This document shows, piece after piece, positions 43,720 to 54,991 of a DNA stretch of 64,000 nt. The notes below the pieces were generated by a model, which saw nothing but the letters and a program-made list of their open reading frames with translations, was not told where the DNA came from and did not search any database. The position numbers were made by a program, and so were the translations under genes. Location: positions 3,373,501 through 3,437,500 of the forward strand of contig NZ_CP031395.1 in the NCBI RefSeq assembly GCF_004328645.1, given 5' to 3'. Every line of letters starts with the position of its first letter. Position 1 is the first letter of the stretch. The stretch comes from Hylemonella gracilis (lineage in GTDB: Bacteria > Pseudomonadota > Gammaproteobacteria > Burkholderiales > Burkholderiaceae_C).

Positions 43720-45777
43720 TTACAGGCCGAACATGACGCGCAGCGAGGGCCAGGTCACGAAGTACGACATCAACACCACGATACCGACGATCATGACCAG
43801 CACGTAGTGGTACAGATAGCCGGACTGCAGCCGACGCACGACACCCGCCACCTTGCCCACCAGCTTCCAGCTGGCGTTGACCAAGCCGGTCTCGATCACA
43901 CCCTGGTCTCCGCCCTTCCACAGGCCCAGGCCCAGGCCGCGCGCGGCGCGCGCGAGGATGTTCTCGTTGATCCAGTCCATGTAGTACTTGTTCTCCAGCA
44001 CGACGCGCAGCGGCTTGAAAACGCGATCGAGCGCGGCCGGAATGGCCGGCGCCAACATGTAGAACACCCAGGCCGTCACCACGCCAGCCAGCGCCAACCA
44101 CAGCGGCGCGGTACTGAGGGCATGGCTGGCCATGCCCAGAGGACCGTGGAACATGGCCCGCAGCTCTTCCATTACAGGGTGTTTGGTCGCGTCGACGAAG
44201 ATCGCGTCCTTGAAGAAGTCGCCGTAGAGCAGTGGCTCGATGGTGAAGTAGCCAATCACGACCGAAGGAATCGCCAGCAGGATCAGGGGCACCGTCACCA
44301 CCCAGGGCGACTCATGTGGCTTGGCGTCGTGGCCATGGCCATGATCGTCATGGTGGTCATCGTGGTGCGCGTCCGGATTCTGGTCGTAACGCTCCTTGCC
44401 ATGGAAGACCAGGAAGTACATGCGGAAGCTGTAGAAGGCCGTCACGAACACGCCGGCCAGCACCGCGAAGCTGGCGAAGCCGCTGCCCCAGAGATGGCTT
44501 TCGTGCACGGCCTCGATGATGCTGTCCTTGGAATAGAAACCCGAGAACAGCGGCGTGCCGATCAGCGCCAGCGAACCCAGCAGTGAGGTGATCCAGGTGA
44601 TGGGCATGTACTTGCGCACGCCGCCCATCCAGCGGATGTCCTGATTGTGGTGCATGCCCATGATCACCGAGCCCGCGCCCAGGAACAGCAGCGCCTTGAA
44701 GAAGGCATGCGTCATCAGATGGAACACGGCCACCGAATAGGCCGAGGCGCCCAGCGCCACCGTCATGTACCCCAGCTGCGAGAGCGTGGAGTAAGCCACG
44801 ACACGCTTGATGTCGTTCTGGATGATGCCCAGGAAGCCCATGAACAGCGCCGTGATCGCGCCGATGACCATGATGAAGCTCAGAGCCGTGTCCGACAGCT
44901 CGTACAGCGGCGACATGCGCGCGACCATGAAGATGCCGGCCGTCACCATGGTGGCAGCGTGGATCAGCGCGGAAATCGGGGTCGGGCCTTCCATCGAATC
45001 TGGCAACCAGACGTGGAGCGGGAATTGCGCGCTCTTGCCCATGGCACCAATGAAGAGGCAAATGCAGATCACGGTGATCAGCATGGCATCCTGGCCCAGG
45101 ATGTACCAGGGAAACTCAATCACGCCGAGCTGACTTGCCTTGGCGAAGACTTCGCCATAGTTCAGCGTGCCCGCGTAGGCCGCGATCAGGCCAATGCCGA
45201 GGATGAAGCCGAAATCCCCCACGCGGTTGACCAGGAAGGCCTTCATGTTGGCGAAGATGGCCGTGGGCTTGTTGTACCAGAAGCCGATCAGCAGGTAGGA
45301 CACCAGGCCCACCGCCTCCCAGCCGAAGAACAGCTGGAGCAGGTTGTTGCTCATGACCAGCATGAGCATGGAGAAGGTGAACAGCGAGATGTAGGAGAAG
45401 AAGCGGTTGTAGCCCTCGTCCTCCTCCATGTAGCCGACGGTGTAGAGGTGCACCATCAGGGACACGAAGGTCACCACGCACATCATCATCGCGGTGAGCC
45501 CGTCCACCAGGAAGCCCACTTCCATCTTCAAGCCGCCAACCACCATCCACTCATAGAGGGTCGCGTTGAAACGCGCGCCGTCCAGCGCCACGCTCTTGAG
45601 CGTGAACGCGGAAAGGATGAAAGCCACCAGCACGCCAAGGATGGTGACGCCGTGCGAGGCACGACGGCCAAGCAGGTTGCCACCCAGCTTGGTGCCAAAA
45701 ATACCGGCCAGCGCGGCGCCGACCAGCGGCGCGAGCGGCACGGCCAGCAGGGTGGATGCGTTCAGGGTTGCACTCAT
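43720..45777 (-). CDS. nuoL: NADH-quinone oxidoreductase subunit L
   Basis: The distal antiporter-like subunit, 685 residues with about sixteen helices and the long lateral C-terminal helix that clamps the membrane arm. Motifs are LLIGFWYNKPTAIFANMKAF, AQFPLHVWLPDSMEGPTPIS and KRVVAYSTLSQLGYM. A cytoplasmic or periplasmic loop near residues 470-495 is unusually rich in His and Asp (AHHDDHHDDHGHGHD), encoded at about 44320-44377. It is 34 bases after nuoK. Confidence 0.98.
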   Translation of the reverse strand: MSATLNASTLLAVPLAPLVGAALAGIFGTKLGGNLLGRRASHGVTILGVLVAFILSAFTLKSVALDGARFNATLYEWMVVGGLKMEVGFLVDGLTAMMMCVVTFVSLMVHLYTVGYMEEDEGYNRFFSYISLFTFSMLMLVMSNNLLQLFFGWEAVGLVSYLLIGFWYNKPTAIFANMKAFLVNRVGDFGFILGIGLIAAYAGTLNYGEVFAKASQLGVIEFPWYILGQDAMLITVICICLFIGAMGKSAQFPLHVWLPDSMEGPTPISALIHAATMVTAGIFMVARMSPLYELSDTALSFIMVIGAITALFMGFLGIIQNDIKRVVAYSTLSQLGYMTVALGASAYSVAVFHLMTHAFFKALLFLGAGSVIMGMHHNQDIRWMGGVRKYMPITWITSLLGSLALIGTPLFSGFYSKDSIIEAVHESHLWGSGFASFAVLAGVFVTAFYSFRMYFLVFHGKERYDQNPDAHHDDHHDDHGHGHDAKPHESPWVVTVPLILLAIPSVVIGYFTIEPLLYGDFFKDAIFVDATKHPVMEELRAMFHGPLGMASHALSTAPLWLALAGVVTAWVFYMLAPAIPAALDRVFKPLRVVLENKYYMDWINENILARAARGLGLGLWKGGDQGVIETGLVNASWKLVGKVAGVVRRLQSGYLYHYVLVMIVGIVVLMSYFVTWPSLRVMFGL

Positions 45778-45811
45778 GTCGTTCTTGCCTTTTTCTTGCC
45801 CCGGTGACCCG

Positions 45812-46120
45812 TCAGCCCTTCAGCTCGTTGAGTTCTTCCACGCTGATGCTGCTCTTGTTACGGAACAGCAGCACCAGGATGGCCAGACCGATGGCGGACT
45901 CGGCCGCAGCCACGGTCAGGATGAAGAACACAAAGACCTGGCCGTGCATGTCGCCCAGGTAATGCGAGAAGGCCACAAAGTTGGTGTTCACGGCCAGCAG
46001 CATCAGTTCGATGGCCATGAGCAGAACGATGAGGTTCTTGCGGTTCATGAAGATGCCGACCACCGCGATCGCGAACAGCGCGGCACCCAGCGTGAGATAG
46101 TGACCCAGCGTCAATGTCAT
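45812..46120 (-). CDS. nuoK: NADH-quinone oxidoreductase subunit K
   Basis: A small membrane subunit of 102 residues with three helices, starting [18 protein letters not shown]. It carries the conserved membrane Glu in [13 protein letters not shown] and a second Glu in [10 protein letters not shown], both in the proton path. The ATG at 46120 overlaps the nuoJ stop by four bases. The larger open frame around it is not the gene. Confidence 0.98.
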   Translation of the reverse strand: MTLTLGHYLTLGAALFAIAVVGIFMNRKNLIVLLMAIELMLLAVNTNFVAFSHYLGDMHGQVFVFFILTVAAAESAIGLAILVLLFRNKSSISVEELNELKG

Positions 46121-46770
46121 GCTTTTTTCTCCTCGGTGGCGGCGGACTCGGCCACAGGCTCGGCCGGGCGCGTGGTTTCCACCTTGACGAGCTGCAGCCG
46201 GTCCGCGGCGCGCACGCGCACCTGGATGGAAGGATCGATGGCCTTGCTGTCCTTGCGTGCGCGCAGCGTCAGGGCAATGGCGGCGATCATCGCCACCAGC
46301 AGGATGGCGGCGGCGATCTGGATCGGCCACACATAACGGGTGTAGAGCAGGATCCCAAGTGCTTTGGCGTTCGATTCCTCCGCAACACCGGTGGGCAACT
46401 GGGCCGCCACCTGCGGATCGACCATGTCGAAGCCCGTGAGCAGCACCGCAGCCATTTCAACGACCACGATGCCGCCCAGCAGCAGGGCGAGCGGGAGGTG
46501 CTTCCAGAAGCCCTGGCGCAGCTGGTCGATGCGGATGTCCAGCATCATGACCACGAAGAGGAACAGGACCATCACCGCGCCCAGGTACACGAGCACCAAG
46601 GCCACGGCGAGGAATTCCGCCTCCAGTAACAACCAGATGGCGGAAGCCTGCGAGAACGCAAGCATCAGAAACAGCACGGCGTGCACGGGGTTGCGCGCCG
46701 TGACGACGCGCAGCGCCGCGATCAGCAGCACCGCCGCGAACAGAAAGAAGAAGCCGGTTTTGACGTCCAT
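46117..46770 (-). CDS. nuoJ: NADH-quinone oxidoreductase subunit J
   Basis: A membrane subunit of 217 residues with five helices near the quinone-proximal end of the membrane arm. It has the motif [20 protein letters not shown] and the Tyr and Gly of [20 protein letters not shown] hydrophilic C-terminal tail of about 50 residues (ends [10 protein letters not shown]) is longer than in E. coli. It overlaps nuoK (ATGA) and follows nuoI by 93 bases. Confidence 0.97.
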   Translation of the reverse strand: MDVKTGFFFLFAAVLLIAALRVVTARNPVHAVLFLMLAFSQASAIWLLLEAEFLAVALVLVYLGAVMVLFLFVVMMLDIRIDQLRQGFWKHLPLALLLGGIVVVEMAAVLLTGFDMVDPQVAAQLPTGVAEESNAKALGILLYTRYVWPIQIAAAILLVAMIAAIALTLRARKDSKAIDPSIQVRVRAADRLQLVKVETTRPAEPVAESAATEEKKA

Positions 46771-46863
46771 GGTCGTAGGAAAGATCCGTTGCGATTCAGG
46801 CCTGAAGGGTTGTGCGTGTGGCTGGTGTCCGCTTGACGCCTAACGCCAGGCGCGCGAGTTTCC

Positions 46864-47391
46864 TCAGCGGTATTTGGCGTCCGCCGCCTTGGCGGCGGCG
46901 ATTTCCTTTTCGTACCGGTCGCCCACGGCCAGCAGCATGTCCTTGGTGAAGTACAGATCACCGCGCTTCTCACCGTGGTATTCAAGGATGTGTGTCTCGA
47001 CGATGGCATCCACCGGACAAGCTTCCTCGCAGAAGCCGCAGAAGATGCACTTGGTCAGGTCGATGTCGTAGCGCGTGGTGCGGCGCGTGCCATCGGCGCG
47101 CGCGTCACTCTCGATGGTGATGGCCATCGCGGGGCAGACCGCCTCGCAGAGCTTGCAGGCAATGCACCGCTCCTCGCCGTTTTCATAACGACGCTGGGCG
47201 TGCAGGCCTCGGAAGCGCGGGGACAACGGAGTCTTCTCCTCGGGGTATTGCAGCGTGACCTTGCGCGCGAAGGTGTAGCGCCCGGTCAGGGCCATGCCCT
47301 TGAGGAGCTCCACGAGCATGAAGCTCTTGAAGAAATCCTTGACTGAGAAGGCGCGCACAGCGGCAGGCGAGGTGGTGGAAGCAACAGTCAT
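46864..47391 (-). CDS. nuoI: NADH-quinone oxidoreductase subunit I
   Basis: A peripheral-arm subunit of 175 residues carrying clusters N6a and N6b. Both 4Fe-4S motifs are intact: [16 protein letters not shown] and [16 protein letters not shown]. An N-terminal amphipathic region ([17 protein letters not shown]) packs on the membrane. The ATG is at 47391. A dispersed repeat lies in the 97 bases between it and nuoH. Confidence 0.98.
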   Translation of the reverse strand: MTVASTTSPAAVRAFSVKDFFKSFMLVELLKGMALTGRYTFARKVTLQYPEEKTPLSPRFRGLHAQRRYENGEERCIACKLCEAVCPAMAITIESDARADGTRRTTRYDIDLTKCIFCGFCEEACPVDAIVETHILEYHGEKRGDLYFTKDMLLAVGDRYEKEIAAAKAADAKYR

Positions 47392-47436
47392 GACAACTCT
47401 CCTCGGCTGTCGCCGGACCGCCCCAAGGCAGACGAC

Positions 47437-47475
47437 GCCCCCTCGGGGGATAGCGAATACACGAAGTGATGAGCG
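47437..47475 (-). repeat. dispersed Comamonadaceae-type repeat, copy 1
   Basis: Read on the minus strand, CGCTCATCACTTCGTGTATT is followed by CGCTAT and CCCCCGAGGGGGC. By eye about 30 of 39 aligned positions match the copy at 48582-48621, which lies in the opposite orientation on the other side of nuoH. The C5-N2-G5 core can form a small hairpin. Confidence 0.6.
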
Positions 47476-47488
47476 TGGAGGTTCATGC

Positions 47489-48565
47489 TCAATTCCAGAT
47501 GTTCCACGACGTCTGCATCCAGATGCCGACGACGATCAGCCACACCAGGGTGACCGGGATGAAGATCTTCCAGCCAAGACGCATGATCTGGTCGTAACGG
47601 AAGCGCGGGAAGGTGGCTCGGATCCAGATGAAGCAGGACACGATGAAGAAGGTCTTCAAGCCGAGCCAGATCCAGCCGGGGATGAAGTCCAGCGCGGCCA
47701 CTGGCGCGGACCAGCCACCCAGGAACATGACCACCGCCAGGATGGACACCAGCCACATGCTGGCGTATTCCGCGAGGAAGAAGATGGCAAAGCCCATGCC
47801 CGAGTACTCGACCATGTGACCGGCCACGATTTCGGCCTCGCCTTCGACCACGTCGAAGGGATGCCGGTTGGTCTCGGCCACCGAAGAGATCAGGTAGACC
47901 ACGAAGATGGGCAGCAGCGGCAGCCAGTTCCAGGACAGGAAGTTCAGGCCCATGGCGGCGAACTGACCCTGCTCCTGCGCCTGCACGATGTCGGTCAGGT
48001 TCATGCTGCCCGTCACCATGAGGACGACGAGGAAGCAGAAACCCATGGCGATTTCATAGCTCACCATCTGCGCCGAGGCGCGCAGGGCGCCCAGGAAAGC
48101 GTACTTGGAGTTGGAGGCCCAGCCCGCGATGATGACGCCATAGACCTCGATCGAGGTGATGGCCATGATCAGCATCAGGCCGACGTTGACATTGGTCAGC
48201 GCGACGTCCGGTCCGAAGGGAATCGCCACCCAGGCCGCCAACGCGGGCATGATGGCCAGCATGGGGCCGAGCACGAACAGGCCTTTGGCCGCCGCCGTCG
48301 GCTGGATGATTTCCTTTGTCAACAGCTTGAGCGCGTCGGCGAAAGGCTGCAACAGGCCCATCGGACCAACCCGGTTGGGACCCAGGCGCACCTGCATGAA
48401 GCCCAGCAGGCGACGTTCCCACAGCGTCAGATAGGCCACGGCGATCAGCACGGGCAGCAGCACGCTGACGATCTTGATGAGAGTCCAGATCACGGGCCAG
48501 GCGATACCACCCCACCAGCCCGCGGCGATCAGGTTCAGGCCTGCGTTATAGAGCGTGTCTATCAT
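47489..48565 (-). CDS. nuoH: NADH-quinone oxidoreductase subunit H
   Basis: The membrane subunit at the quinone-binding junction, 358 residues with eight to nine helices. Diagnostic parts are [34 protein letters not shown], the acidic loop [20 protein letters not shown] and [12 protein letters not shown]. It starts two bases after the nuoG stop. The dispersed repeats at 47437 and 48582 flank it. Confidence 0.98.
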   Translation of the reverse strand: MIDTLYNAGLNLIAAGWWGGIAWPVIWTLIKIVSVLLPVLIAVAYLTLWERRLLGFMQVRLGPNRVGPMGLLQPFADALKLLTKEIIQPTAAAKGLFVLGPMLAIMPALAAWVAIPFGPDVALTNVNVGLMLIMAITSIEVYGVIIAGWASNSKYAFLGALRASAQMVSYEIAMGFCFLVVLMVTGSMNLTDIVQAQEQGQFAAMGLNFLSWNWLPLLPIFVVYLISSVAETNRHPFDVVEGEAEIVAGHMVEYSGMGFAIFFLAEYASMWLVSILAVVMFLGGWSAPVAALDFIPGWIWLGLKTFFIVSCFIWIRATFPRFRYDQIMRLGWKIFIPVTLVWLIVVGIWMQTSWNIWN

Positions 48566-48567
48566 GA

Positions 48568-50709
48568 TTAAAGGCTCCCCACGCTTGCCACGTCGTGTGC
48601 TGCGCTGCCCCCCAAGGGGGCCTTCGCGTCGGCCGTCAGTTGCAGCGAGGTGGCGCGGCGCACCAGCCCGTCCAGTTGATAAATCGCCGCGCTGACCGGT
48701 TCACCGGCCGGCGTCGACAGGTTGATGGCAACGCCGGTGGCATTCGACAGCTGCGCGGGCTGGGCCGTCGCGGCAGCCAGCACGTCCTGCGAGGCATCGA
48801 AATCAAAGCCCGGCAAGGCCAGTAGATTGCCCAGCACGCGCAGCACCTTCCAGGCCGGGCGCGTCTCGCCCAGAGGCTTGACTACCGCATGGAAGCTCTG
48901 CACGCGGCCTTCGGCATTGACAAAGCTGCCCGAGGTTTCGCTGAAGGGAGCGATGGGCAACAGCACGTCGCTGAAGGCGAGGTTGGTCTTGAAGGGCGAC
49001 AGGGTCACGACCATCTCGGCCTTGCCCAGGCCCATCGCGGCCACCGGCCCCGCCACGGTGTCTTCGGGTTCAACGTTCAGCAGCACGACCGCCTTGCTCT
49101 GCCCGGCCAGGATTTGCGCGGCGTTCAGGCCCGCGCCCTGCGGTTGGGCGCCGACCCATTGCGCGCCCACGGTGTTGGCCGCCTCGGTCAGGTAGCCCAC
49201 AGAGGCCCCTGTCTGGGCGCCAATCCAGTTCGCCAGCGCCAGCAGCGTCGATGCATTGGCCGCATGCGCGGCAGCGTTGCCCAGCAGCACGGCCTTGCGT
49301 TCGCCGCCCAGCAGCGATTGGGCGATCGCCGTCGCCTCGGGCGTGGTTTGCGCCGACATCGGTGCGGTGACGCCTTTCTCGGCGGCCACGGCCGCAGCCA
49401 CGGCAGCCAGGGCCTGCGCCCACTGAGCGGCATCGCTCACCACCGCGTTCGCCACCGGCAACGCCCACGCGTCGGTATTCTTGTAAAGCTTGGCCGAGGT
49501 GATGGTGTTGACCTGCGCACCATGGCGCGCGGCCTGGCGGATGCGTTGCGCGAACAGCGGATGGTCCTTGCGCAGGTTGCTGCCGACGACCAGCACGCGC
49601 TGGAGCTGGCTCAAGGCGGCGATGGGCAGGCCCAGGTGGCGCACCCCCTCGCTCTTGGTGAACTCGGCATGGCGCAGGCGGTGGTCAATGCTGTCACCGC
49701 CCAGGCCGCGTACCAGATTCGTCGCCAGGAACAACTCTTCCAGCGTGCTGTGCGGGCTGACCAGGGCACCAATGCTGTTGGCGCCGTGCTGGGCCTTGAT
49801 GTCGCGCAGGCCGGTGGCCACGTACTCGAGCGCGGTCTGCCAATCCACTTCCTTCCACTCACCGCCCTGCTTGAGCATGGGCTGCGTGAGGCGGTCCGGA
49901 CCATTCAAAGCCTCGTAGGAATAGCGGTCGCGGTCGGCGATCCAGCATTCGTTGACCGCGTCGTTCTCAAGCGGAACCACGCGCATGACCTGGTTGTTCT
50001 TGACCTGCACGATCAGGTTGGCGCCGGTGCTGTCGTGTGGGCTGACCGATTTGCGACGCGACAGTTCCCAGGTGCGGGCGCTGTAGCGGAAGGGCTTGCT
50101 GGTCAGCGCGCCGACCGGGCAGATGTCGATCATGTTGCCGGAGAGCTCGGAGTCAACCGACTTGCCGACGAAGGTCTCGATCTCGGAATGCTCGCCGCGG
50201 TGGCTCATGCCCAGCTCCATCACGCCGGCCACTTCCTGGCCAAAGCGCACGCAGCGGGTGCAGTGGATGCAACGGCTCATCTCTTCCATGCTGATGAGCG
50301 GGCCCACGTCCTTGTGGAAGACCACGCGCTTTTCTTCCTCGTAGCGCGAAGCCGAGGCACCGTAGCCCACGGCCAGGTCCTGCAACTGGCATTCACCGCC
50401 CTGGTCGCAGATGGGGCAATCCAGCGGGTGGTTGATCAGCAGGAACTCCATGACCGACTGCTGGGCCTTGATGGCGCGGTCGCTCTTGGTGCGCACGATC
50501 ATGCCCTGGGTCACGGGCGTGGCACAGGCCGGCACCGGCTTGGGCACCTTCTCCACGTCCACCAGGCACATGCGGCAGTTGGCGGCAATGCTGAGTTTCT
50601 TGTGATAGCAGAAATGGGGGATGTAGGTTCCGGCCTTCTCGGCGGCATGCATGACCATGCTGCCTTCGACCACCTCCACCTTTTTGCCGTCAAGTTCGAT
50701 TTCAACCAT
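48568..50709 (-). CDS. nuoG: NADH-quinone oxidoreductase subunit G
   Basis: The large iron-sulfur subunit, 713 residues. The N-terminal domain holds cluster N1b ([20 protein letters not shown]), N5 ([18 protein letters not shown], with one His ligand) and N4 ([10 protein letters not shown]). The rest is a molybdopterin-oxidoreductase-like fold without cofactor. The length and gene order are normal for betaproteobacteria. The last 17 residues, [17 protein letters not shown], are encoded by a dispersed intergenic-type repeat (48582-48621 and flanks), so the native stop was probably lost and the tail acquired from it. Confidence 0.97.
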   Translation of the reverse strand: MVEIELDGKKVEVVEGSMVMHAAEKAGTYIPHFCYHKKLSIAANCRMCLVDVEKVPKPVPACATPVTQGMIVRTKSDRAIKAQQSVMEFLLINHPLDCPICDQGGECQLQDLAVGYGASASRYEEEKRVVFHKDVGPLISMEEMSRCIHCTRCVRFGQEVAGVMELGMSHRGEHSEIETFVGKSVDSELSGNMIDICPVGALTSKPFRYSARTWELSRRKSVSPHDSTGANLIVQVKNNQVMRVVPLENDAVNECWIADRDRYSYEALNGPDRLTQPMLKQGGEWKEVDWQTALEYVATGLRDIKAQHGANSIGALVSPHSTLEELFLATNLVRGLGGDSIDHRLRHAEFTKSEGVRHLGLPIAALSQLQRVLVVGSNLRKDHPLFAQRIRQAARHGAQVNTITSAKLYKNTDAWALPVANAVVSDAAQWAQALAAVAAAVAAEKGVTAPMSAQTTPEATAIAQSLLGGERKAVLLGNAAAHAANASTLLALANWIGAQTGASVGYLTEAANTVGAQWVGAQPQGAGLNAAQILAGQSKAVVLLNVEPEDTVAGPVAAMGLGKAEMVVTLSPFKTNLAFSDVLLPIAPFSETSGSFVNAEGRVQSFHAVVKPLGETRPAWKVLRVLGNLLALPGFDFDASQDVLAAATAQPAQLSNATGVAINLSTPAGEPVSAAIYQLDGLVRRATSLQLTADAKAPLGGSAAHDVASVGSL
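48582..48621 (+). repeat. dispersed repeat, copy 2, inside the 3' end of nuoG
   Basis: CGCTTGCCACGTCGTGTGCT is followed by GCGCTG and CCCCCCAAGGGGGC. It aligns with the inverted copy at 47437-47475. Here it lies within the coding sequence and supplies the C-terminus of NuoG. Confidence 0.6.
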
Positions 50710-50717
50710 AGCTACTT

Positions 50718-52061
50718 TCAGGCCGCAGTGACAGACTTTTCAGTCGTGGGCTTGGGAATCAGCGCCTCGAATTCGGGGCGGAAGTGCTTGATCATGGCGC
50801 GCACCGGCATGGCCGCCGCGTCGCCCAGCGCGCAGATGGTGCGGCCCATGATGTTGCCGGCCACCGAGTCCAGCGTCGCCATGTCCTCGGGACGGCCTTC
50901 ACCGCGCCCGATGCGATCGACCAGGCGCCAGAGCCAGCCCGTGCCCTCGCGGCAAGGCGTGCACTGACCGCAGGACTCGTGCATGTAGAAATAGGACAGG
51001 CGCTTGAGCGACTCGACCATGTCGCGGGTCTCGTCCATCACGATGACCGCACCCGAGCCGAGCATGGAACCCGCCTTGGATATGGAGTCGTAGTCCATCG
51101 TGCATTCCATCATGATGTGGGCCGGCAGCACCGGCGCCGAGGAGCCGCCGGGGATCACCGCCTTGAGCTTCTTGCCGCCCTTGACGCCGCCAGCCAGTTC
51201 CAGCAGCTTGCTGAAGGGCGTGCCCAGCGGAATCTCATAGTTGCCCGGGCGCTCCACATCGCCACTGACCGAGAAGATCTTGGTGCCGCCATTGTTGGGC
51301 TTGCCGATCTCCAGATAGGCCGACCCGCCGTTGCGGATGATCCAGGGCACGGCCGCGAAGGTCTCGGTGTTGTTGATGGTGGTCGGCTTGCCATACAGGC
51401 CGAAGCTGGCCGGGAACGGCGGCTTGAAGCGCGGCTGGCCTTTCTTGCCCTCGAGCGATTCGAGCAGCGCGGTTTCTTCACCGCAGATGTAGGCGCCAAA
51501 GCCATGATGGGCGTGGAGCTGGAAGCTGAAACCGCTGCCCAGGATTTTGTCGCCGAGGTAACCGGCCGCCCTCGCCTCTTCCAGCGCGGCCTCGAAACGA
51601 TCGTAGACCTCGAAGATCTCGCCGTGGATGTAGTTGTAGCCCACCGTGATGCCCATGGCATAGGCGGCGATCGCCATGCCCTCGATCACGATGTGCGGGT
51701 TGTACATGAGGATGTCGCGGTCCTTGCAGGTCCCGGGCTCGCCCTCGTCCGAATTGCAGACCAGGTATTTCTGGCCCGGAAACTGGCGCGGCATGAAGCT
51801 CCACTTCAGGCCGGTCGGGAAACCCGCGCCGCCACGGCCGCGCAAACCCGATTCCTTGACCGTGGCGATCACCTGGTCCTGAGTCAGGCCTTCCTTCAGG
51901 ATCTTCTTGAGCGCCTCGTAGCCGCCGCGCGCCTCGTAGTCCTTCAGGCGCCAGTTGGCGCCGTTGAGCCCGGCGTAGATCTGCGGGCCGATGTGGTGAT
52001 CATGGAAGCAGGTCTGCACGCCGGTGGCGGCGAACTGCGACAGCACTTGCTGGGCGTTCAT
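50718..52061 (-). CDS. nuoF: NADH-quinone oxidoreductase subunit F
   Basis: The NADH-oxidising flavoprotein, 447 residues, with FMN and cluster N3. The NADH/FMN site is seen in [18 protein letters not shown] and [16 protein letters not shown]. The 4Fe-4S ligands are in [15 protein letters not shown] plus a later Cys in [11 protein letters not shown]. Its start overlaps the nuoE stop by four bases, and nuoG follows after eight bases. Confidence 0.99.
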   Translation of the reverse strand: MNAQQVLSQFAATGVQTCFHDHHIGPQIYAGLNGANWRLKDYEARGGYEALKKILKEGLTQDQVIATVKESGLRGRGGAGFPTGLKWSFMPRQFPGQKYLVCNSDEGEPGTCKDRDILMYNPHIVIEGMAIAAYAMGITVGYNYIHGEIFEVYDRFEAALEEARAAGYLGDKILGSGFSFQLHAHHGFGAYICGEETALLESLEGKKGQPRFKPPFPASFGLYGKPTTINNTETFAAVPWIIRNGGSAYLEIGKPNNGGTKIFSVSGDVERPGNYEIPLGTPFSKLLELAGGVKGGKKLKAVIPGGSSAPVLPAHIMMECTMDYDSISKAGSMLGSGAVIVMDETRDMVESLKRLSYFYMHESCGQCTPCREGTGWLWRLVDRIGRGEGRPEDMATLDSVAGNIMGRTICALGDAAAMPVRAMIKHFRPEFEALIPKPTTEKSVTAA

Positions 52062-52543
52062 GCCTGAGCTCCTTTCAGCCCGTCGATCAGCTGATCCAGC
52101 TTGTCATTGCTCATGAAGCTGCACATGGTGCGGTCGTTGACCAGCATCACGGGCGCATCGGCGCAAGCCCCCAGGCATTCGCTTTCCTGCAGCGTGAAGA
52201 GGCCATCGGCCGTGGTCTCGCCCTTGGCAATGCCCAGCTTGGCCGCCAAATGGTTCAGCGCCTTCTGCCCATCACGCAATTGACAGGGCAGATTGGTGCA
52301 GACGTTGAGCTTGAACTTGCCCATCGGGCGCTGGTTGTACATGTTGTAGAAGGTCGTGACCTCGTGCACGGCCATCGCGGGCATGCCCAGATAGGTGGCA
52401 ATCTCGGCCTCGGCCTCGCTGCTCACCCAGCCCTGCTCCTGCTGCACGATGGACAGGCAAGCCATCACGGCGGACTGCTTCTGCTGGGCCGGGTACTTCG
52501 CCACTTCTTTGGCGAAGCGTGCTTTTGTCGCGTCGGAAATCAT
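52058..52543 (-). CDS. nuoE: NADH-quinone oxidoreductase subunit E
   Basis: A thioredoxin-like 2Fe-2S subunit of 161 residues. The four Cys ligands of cluster N1a appear in [11 protein letters not shown] and [17 protein letters not shown]. The N-terminal part carries the [13 protein letters not shown] motif. Translationally coupled to nuoD upstream and nuoF downstream through ATGA overlaps. Confidence 0.98.
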   Translation of the reverse strand: MISDATKARFAKEVAKYPAQQKQSAVMACLSIVQQEQGWVSSEAEAEIATYLGMPAMAVHEVTTFYNMYNQRPMGKFKLNVCTNLPCQLRDGQKALNHLAAKLGIAKGETTADGLFTLQESECLGACADAPVMLVNDRTMCSFMSNDKLDQLIDGLKGAQA

Positions 52544-53793
52544 CGATCGATTTCTCCAAAAACAATGTCCAGCGTGCCGATGATGGCAACGGCGTCGGCC
52601 AACATGTGGCCACGCGCCAACTCGTCCAGCGTGGCCAAGTGAGCGAAGCCGGGTGCGCGGATCTTGAGGCGGTAAGGTTTGTTCGCACCGTCGCTCACGA
52701 GGTAGATGCCGAATTCACCCTTGGGATGTTCCACCGCCGCGTAAGCCTCGCCGGCCGGCACGCGGAAACCTTCGGTGAAGAGCTTGAAGTGGTGGATCAG
52801 CTCTTCCATGTTGGACTTCATGGCCTCGCGCGAGGGCGGTGCGACCTTGTGGTTGTCCGTGATTACCGGGCCGGGGTTGGCGCGCAGCCAATCCACGCAT
52901 TGCTTGATGATGCGGTTGGATTCGCGCATCTCGGCCACGCGCACCAAATAGCGGTCGTAGCTGTCGCCGGTCTTGCCCACGGGGATGTCGAAGTCCACGC
53001 GGTCATAGGCATCGTAGGGCTGCTGCTTGCGCAGATCCCAGGCGATGCCGCAGCCGCGCAGCATGGGACCGGTCATGCCCAGGTTGAGCGCACGCTCGGG
53101 CGTGACCACGCCGATGCCCACCGTCCGCTGCTTCCAGATGCGGTTGTCGGTCAACAAGGTCTCGTACTCGTCCACGCATTTCGGGAAACGCTGCGTGAAG
53201 TCGTCAATGAAGTCCAGCAGCGAGCCCTGGCGCTTGGCGTTGAGATCCGCCAAGGAACGATTGCTGCGCACCTTGCTGGCTTGATGCTGGGGCATGGAGT
53301 CGGGCAGATCGCGGTAGACGCCACCGGGACGGAAATAGGCCGCGTGCATGCGCGCACCAGACACCGCCTCGTACATGTCGAACAGATCTTCACGCTCACG
53401 GAAGGTGTAGATCAGGATGGTCGAACTGCCACAGTCGTTGCCATGCGAGCCCAGCCACATCAGGTGGTTGAGCAGGCGCGTGATCTCACCGAACAGGGTG
53501 CGGATGTACTTGGCGCGCAGCGGCACTTCGATGCCCAGCATTTTCTCGATGGCCAGGCAATAGGCCTGCTCGTTGCACATCATCGAGACGTAGTCCAGCC
53601 GATCCATGTAGGGCAGCGACTGGATGTAAGTTTTGCTCTCGGCCAGCTTCTCGGTGGCGCGGTGCAGCAGACCGATGTGCGGATCGGCGCGTTGCACGAC
53701 CTCGCCGTCCAGCTCCAGCACGAGACGCAGCACGCCGTGCGCGGCCGGATGCTGGGGACCGAAGTTCAGCGTGTAGTTCTTGATTTCTGCCAT
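52540..53793 (-). CDS. nuoD: NADH-quinone oxidoreductase subunit D
   Basis: A peripheral-arm subunit of 417 residues homologous to the NiFe-hydrogenase large subunit, lining the quinone site. The quinone-pocket loop is [15 protein letters not shown] at the N-terminus. [17 protein letters not shown] and the C-terminus [12 protein letters not shown] are standard. It is separate from nuoC, unlike the fused NuoCD of E. coli. Confidence 0.99.
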   Translation of the reverse strand: MAEIKNYTLNFGPQHPAAHGVLRLVLELDGEVVQRADPHIGLLHRATEKLAESKTYIQSLPYMDRLDYVSMMCNEQAYCLAIEKMLGIEVPLRAKYIRTLFGEITRLLNHLMWLGSHGNDCGSSTILIYTFREREDLFDMYEAVSGARMHAAYFRPGGVYRDLPDSMPQHQASKVRSNRSLADLNAKRQGSLLDFIDDFTQRFPKCVDEYETLLTDNRIWKQRTVGIGVVTPERALNLGMTGPMLRGCGIAWDLRKQQPYDAYDRVDFDIPVGKTGDSYDRYLVRVAEMRESNRIIKQCVDWLRANPGPVITDNHKVAPPSREAMKSNMEELIHHFKLFTEGFRVPAGEAYAAVEHPKGEFGIYLVSDGANKPYRLKIRAPGFAHLATLDELARGHMLADAVAIIGTLDIVFGEIDR

Positions 53794-53806
53794 ATGCCGT
53801 CTCGCC

Positions 53807-54415
53807 TTACTTCAGGCCACCGTAGTTATCTTCACGGATGATGCGCGGCGTGATCTCGCGCGGCTCGATGCTCACGGGTTGGTAGACCACGCGCTGCAAC
53901 TCGGCGTCGTAGCGCATCTCGACATGCCCGGAAAGCGGGAAGTCCTTGCGGAAGGGATGGCCGATGAAACCGTAATCCGTCAGGATGCGGCGCAGATCGT
54001 CGTGCCCTTCGAAAACGATGCCGTAGAGGTCGAAGGCCTCGCGCTCGTACCAATTGGCTGCGGCCCAGACGCTGGTCAGCGAATCCAGCACGGGGAATTC
54101 ATCGTCCGTGGCAAAGACCTTGAGGCGCACGCGCTGGTTCAGGCTGACGGAGAGCAGATGCGACACCACGGCGTAACGAGCGCCCTCCCAGGCGCCGTCG
54201 CCGTAGGCGGAGTAGTCCACACCGCACAGATCGATGAGCTGCTCGAATTGACAACCCGGCGCGTCACGCAGCAGCATGGCGGCCGTACGGTAGTCCTTGG
54301 GAGCAACTTCCACGGTGACTTCGTCCAGGCGCACCTCAATGCGGCGCACCACCTCACCCAGCGCGGCGGCCACGGCGTTTTTGAGAACTTCGGGATTCAC
54401 GGCGACAGCGGTCAT
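53807..54415 (-). CDS. nuoC: NADH-quinone oxidoreductase subunit C
   Basis: The 30-kDa peripheral subunit, 202 residues. The family signature [26 protein letters not shown] is present; the core is [15 protein letters not shown] near residue 125, with [17 protein letters not shown] following. It lies 13 bases before nuoD and 36 bases after nuoB. Confidence 0.98.
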   Translation of the reverse strand: MTAVAVNPEVLKNAVAAALGEVVRRIEVRLDEVTVEVAPKDYRTAAMLLRDAPGCQFEQLIDLCGVDYSAYGDGAWEGARYAVVSHLLSVSLNQRVRLKVFATDDEFPVLDSLTSVWAAANWYEREAFDLYGIVFEGHDDLRRILTDYGFIGHPFRKDFPLSGHVEMRYDAELQRVVYQPVSIEPREITPRIIREDNYGGLK

Positions 54416-54451
54416 TTCTTTTCCTTCAGGCGCGAGCCTTGAACATGCGCC

Positions 54452-54931
54452 TCAGACACGCGCGATGGTCTGCGTGCGGCGAACCTTCTGCTGCAGCTGG
54501 ATGATGCCGTAAATCAACGCCTCGGCCGTGGGCGGACAGCCCGGCACGTAGACATCGACCGGCACGATGCGGTCACAGCCGCGCACGACGGAATAGCTGT
54601 AGTGGTAATACCCACCCCCGTTGGCACAGGACCCCATGGAAATGACCCAGCGCGGTTCGCTCATCTGGTCGTAGACCTTGCGCAAGGCGGGCGCCATCTT
54701 GTTGCACAGGGTGCCGGCCACGATCATCAGATCGGACTGGCGGGGGCTGGCGCGAAACACCTCGGAACCGAAACGCGCGATGTCATAGCGCGCCGCCGCC
54801 GCGTGCATCATCTCCACCGCGCAGCAGGCCAGACCGAAGGTCATGGGCCACAGTGAACCGGTCTTGGCCCAGTTCACCACCGTGTCGTAGCTGGTGGTGA
54901 CGAAGCCTTCCTTCAACACGCCTTCAATCAT
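54452..54931 (-). CDS. nuoB: NADH-quinone oxidoreductase subunit B
   Basis: The subunit holding cluster N2, the last iron-sulfur centre before quinone, 159 residues. The ligands include the tandem cysteines in [10 protein letters not shown], a Cys in [19 protein letters not shown] and one in [15 protein letters not shown]. It follows nuoA by 60 bases. Confidence 0.99.
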   Translation of the reverse strand: MIEGVLKEGFVTTSYDTVVNWAKTGSLWPMTFGLACCAVEMMHAAAARYDIARFGSEVFRASPRQSDLMIVAGTLCNKMAPALRKVYDQMSEPRWVISMGSCANGGGYYHYSYSVVRGCDRIVPVDVYVPGCPPTAEALIYGIIQLQQKVRRTQTIARV

Positions 54932-54991
54932 GGCTGCGTTCCTTGCAAAGAATCAGTTGTCCCGCGGTGTGTTCGGTGTCGAGGCGCGAGA

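Noticed and set aside
48889..50967. A 692-codon plus-strand frame opposite nuoG
   Set aside because: Antisense shadow without domains; nuoG shows all its iron-sulfur motifs on the other strand.
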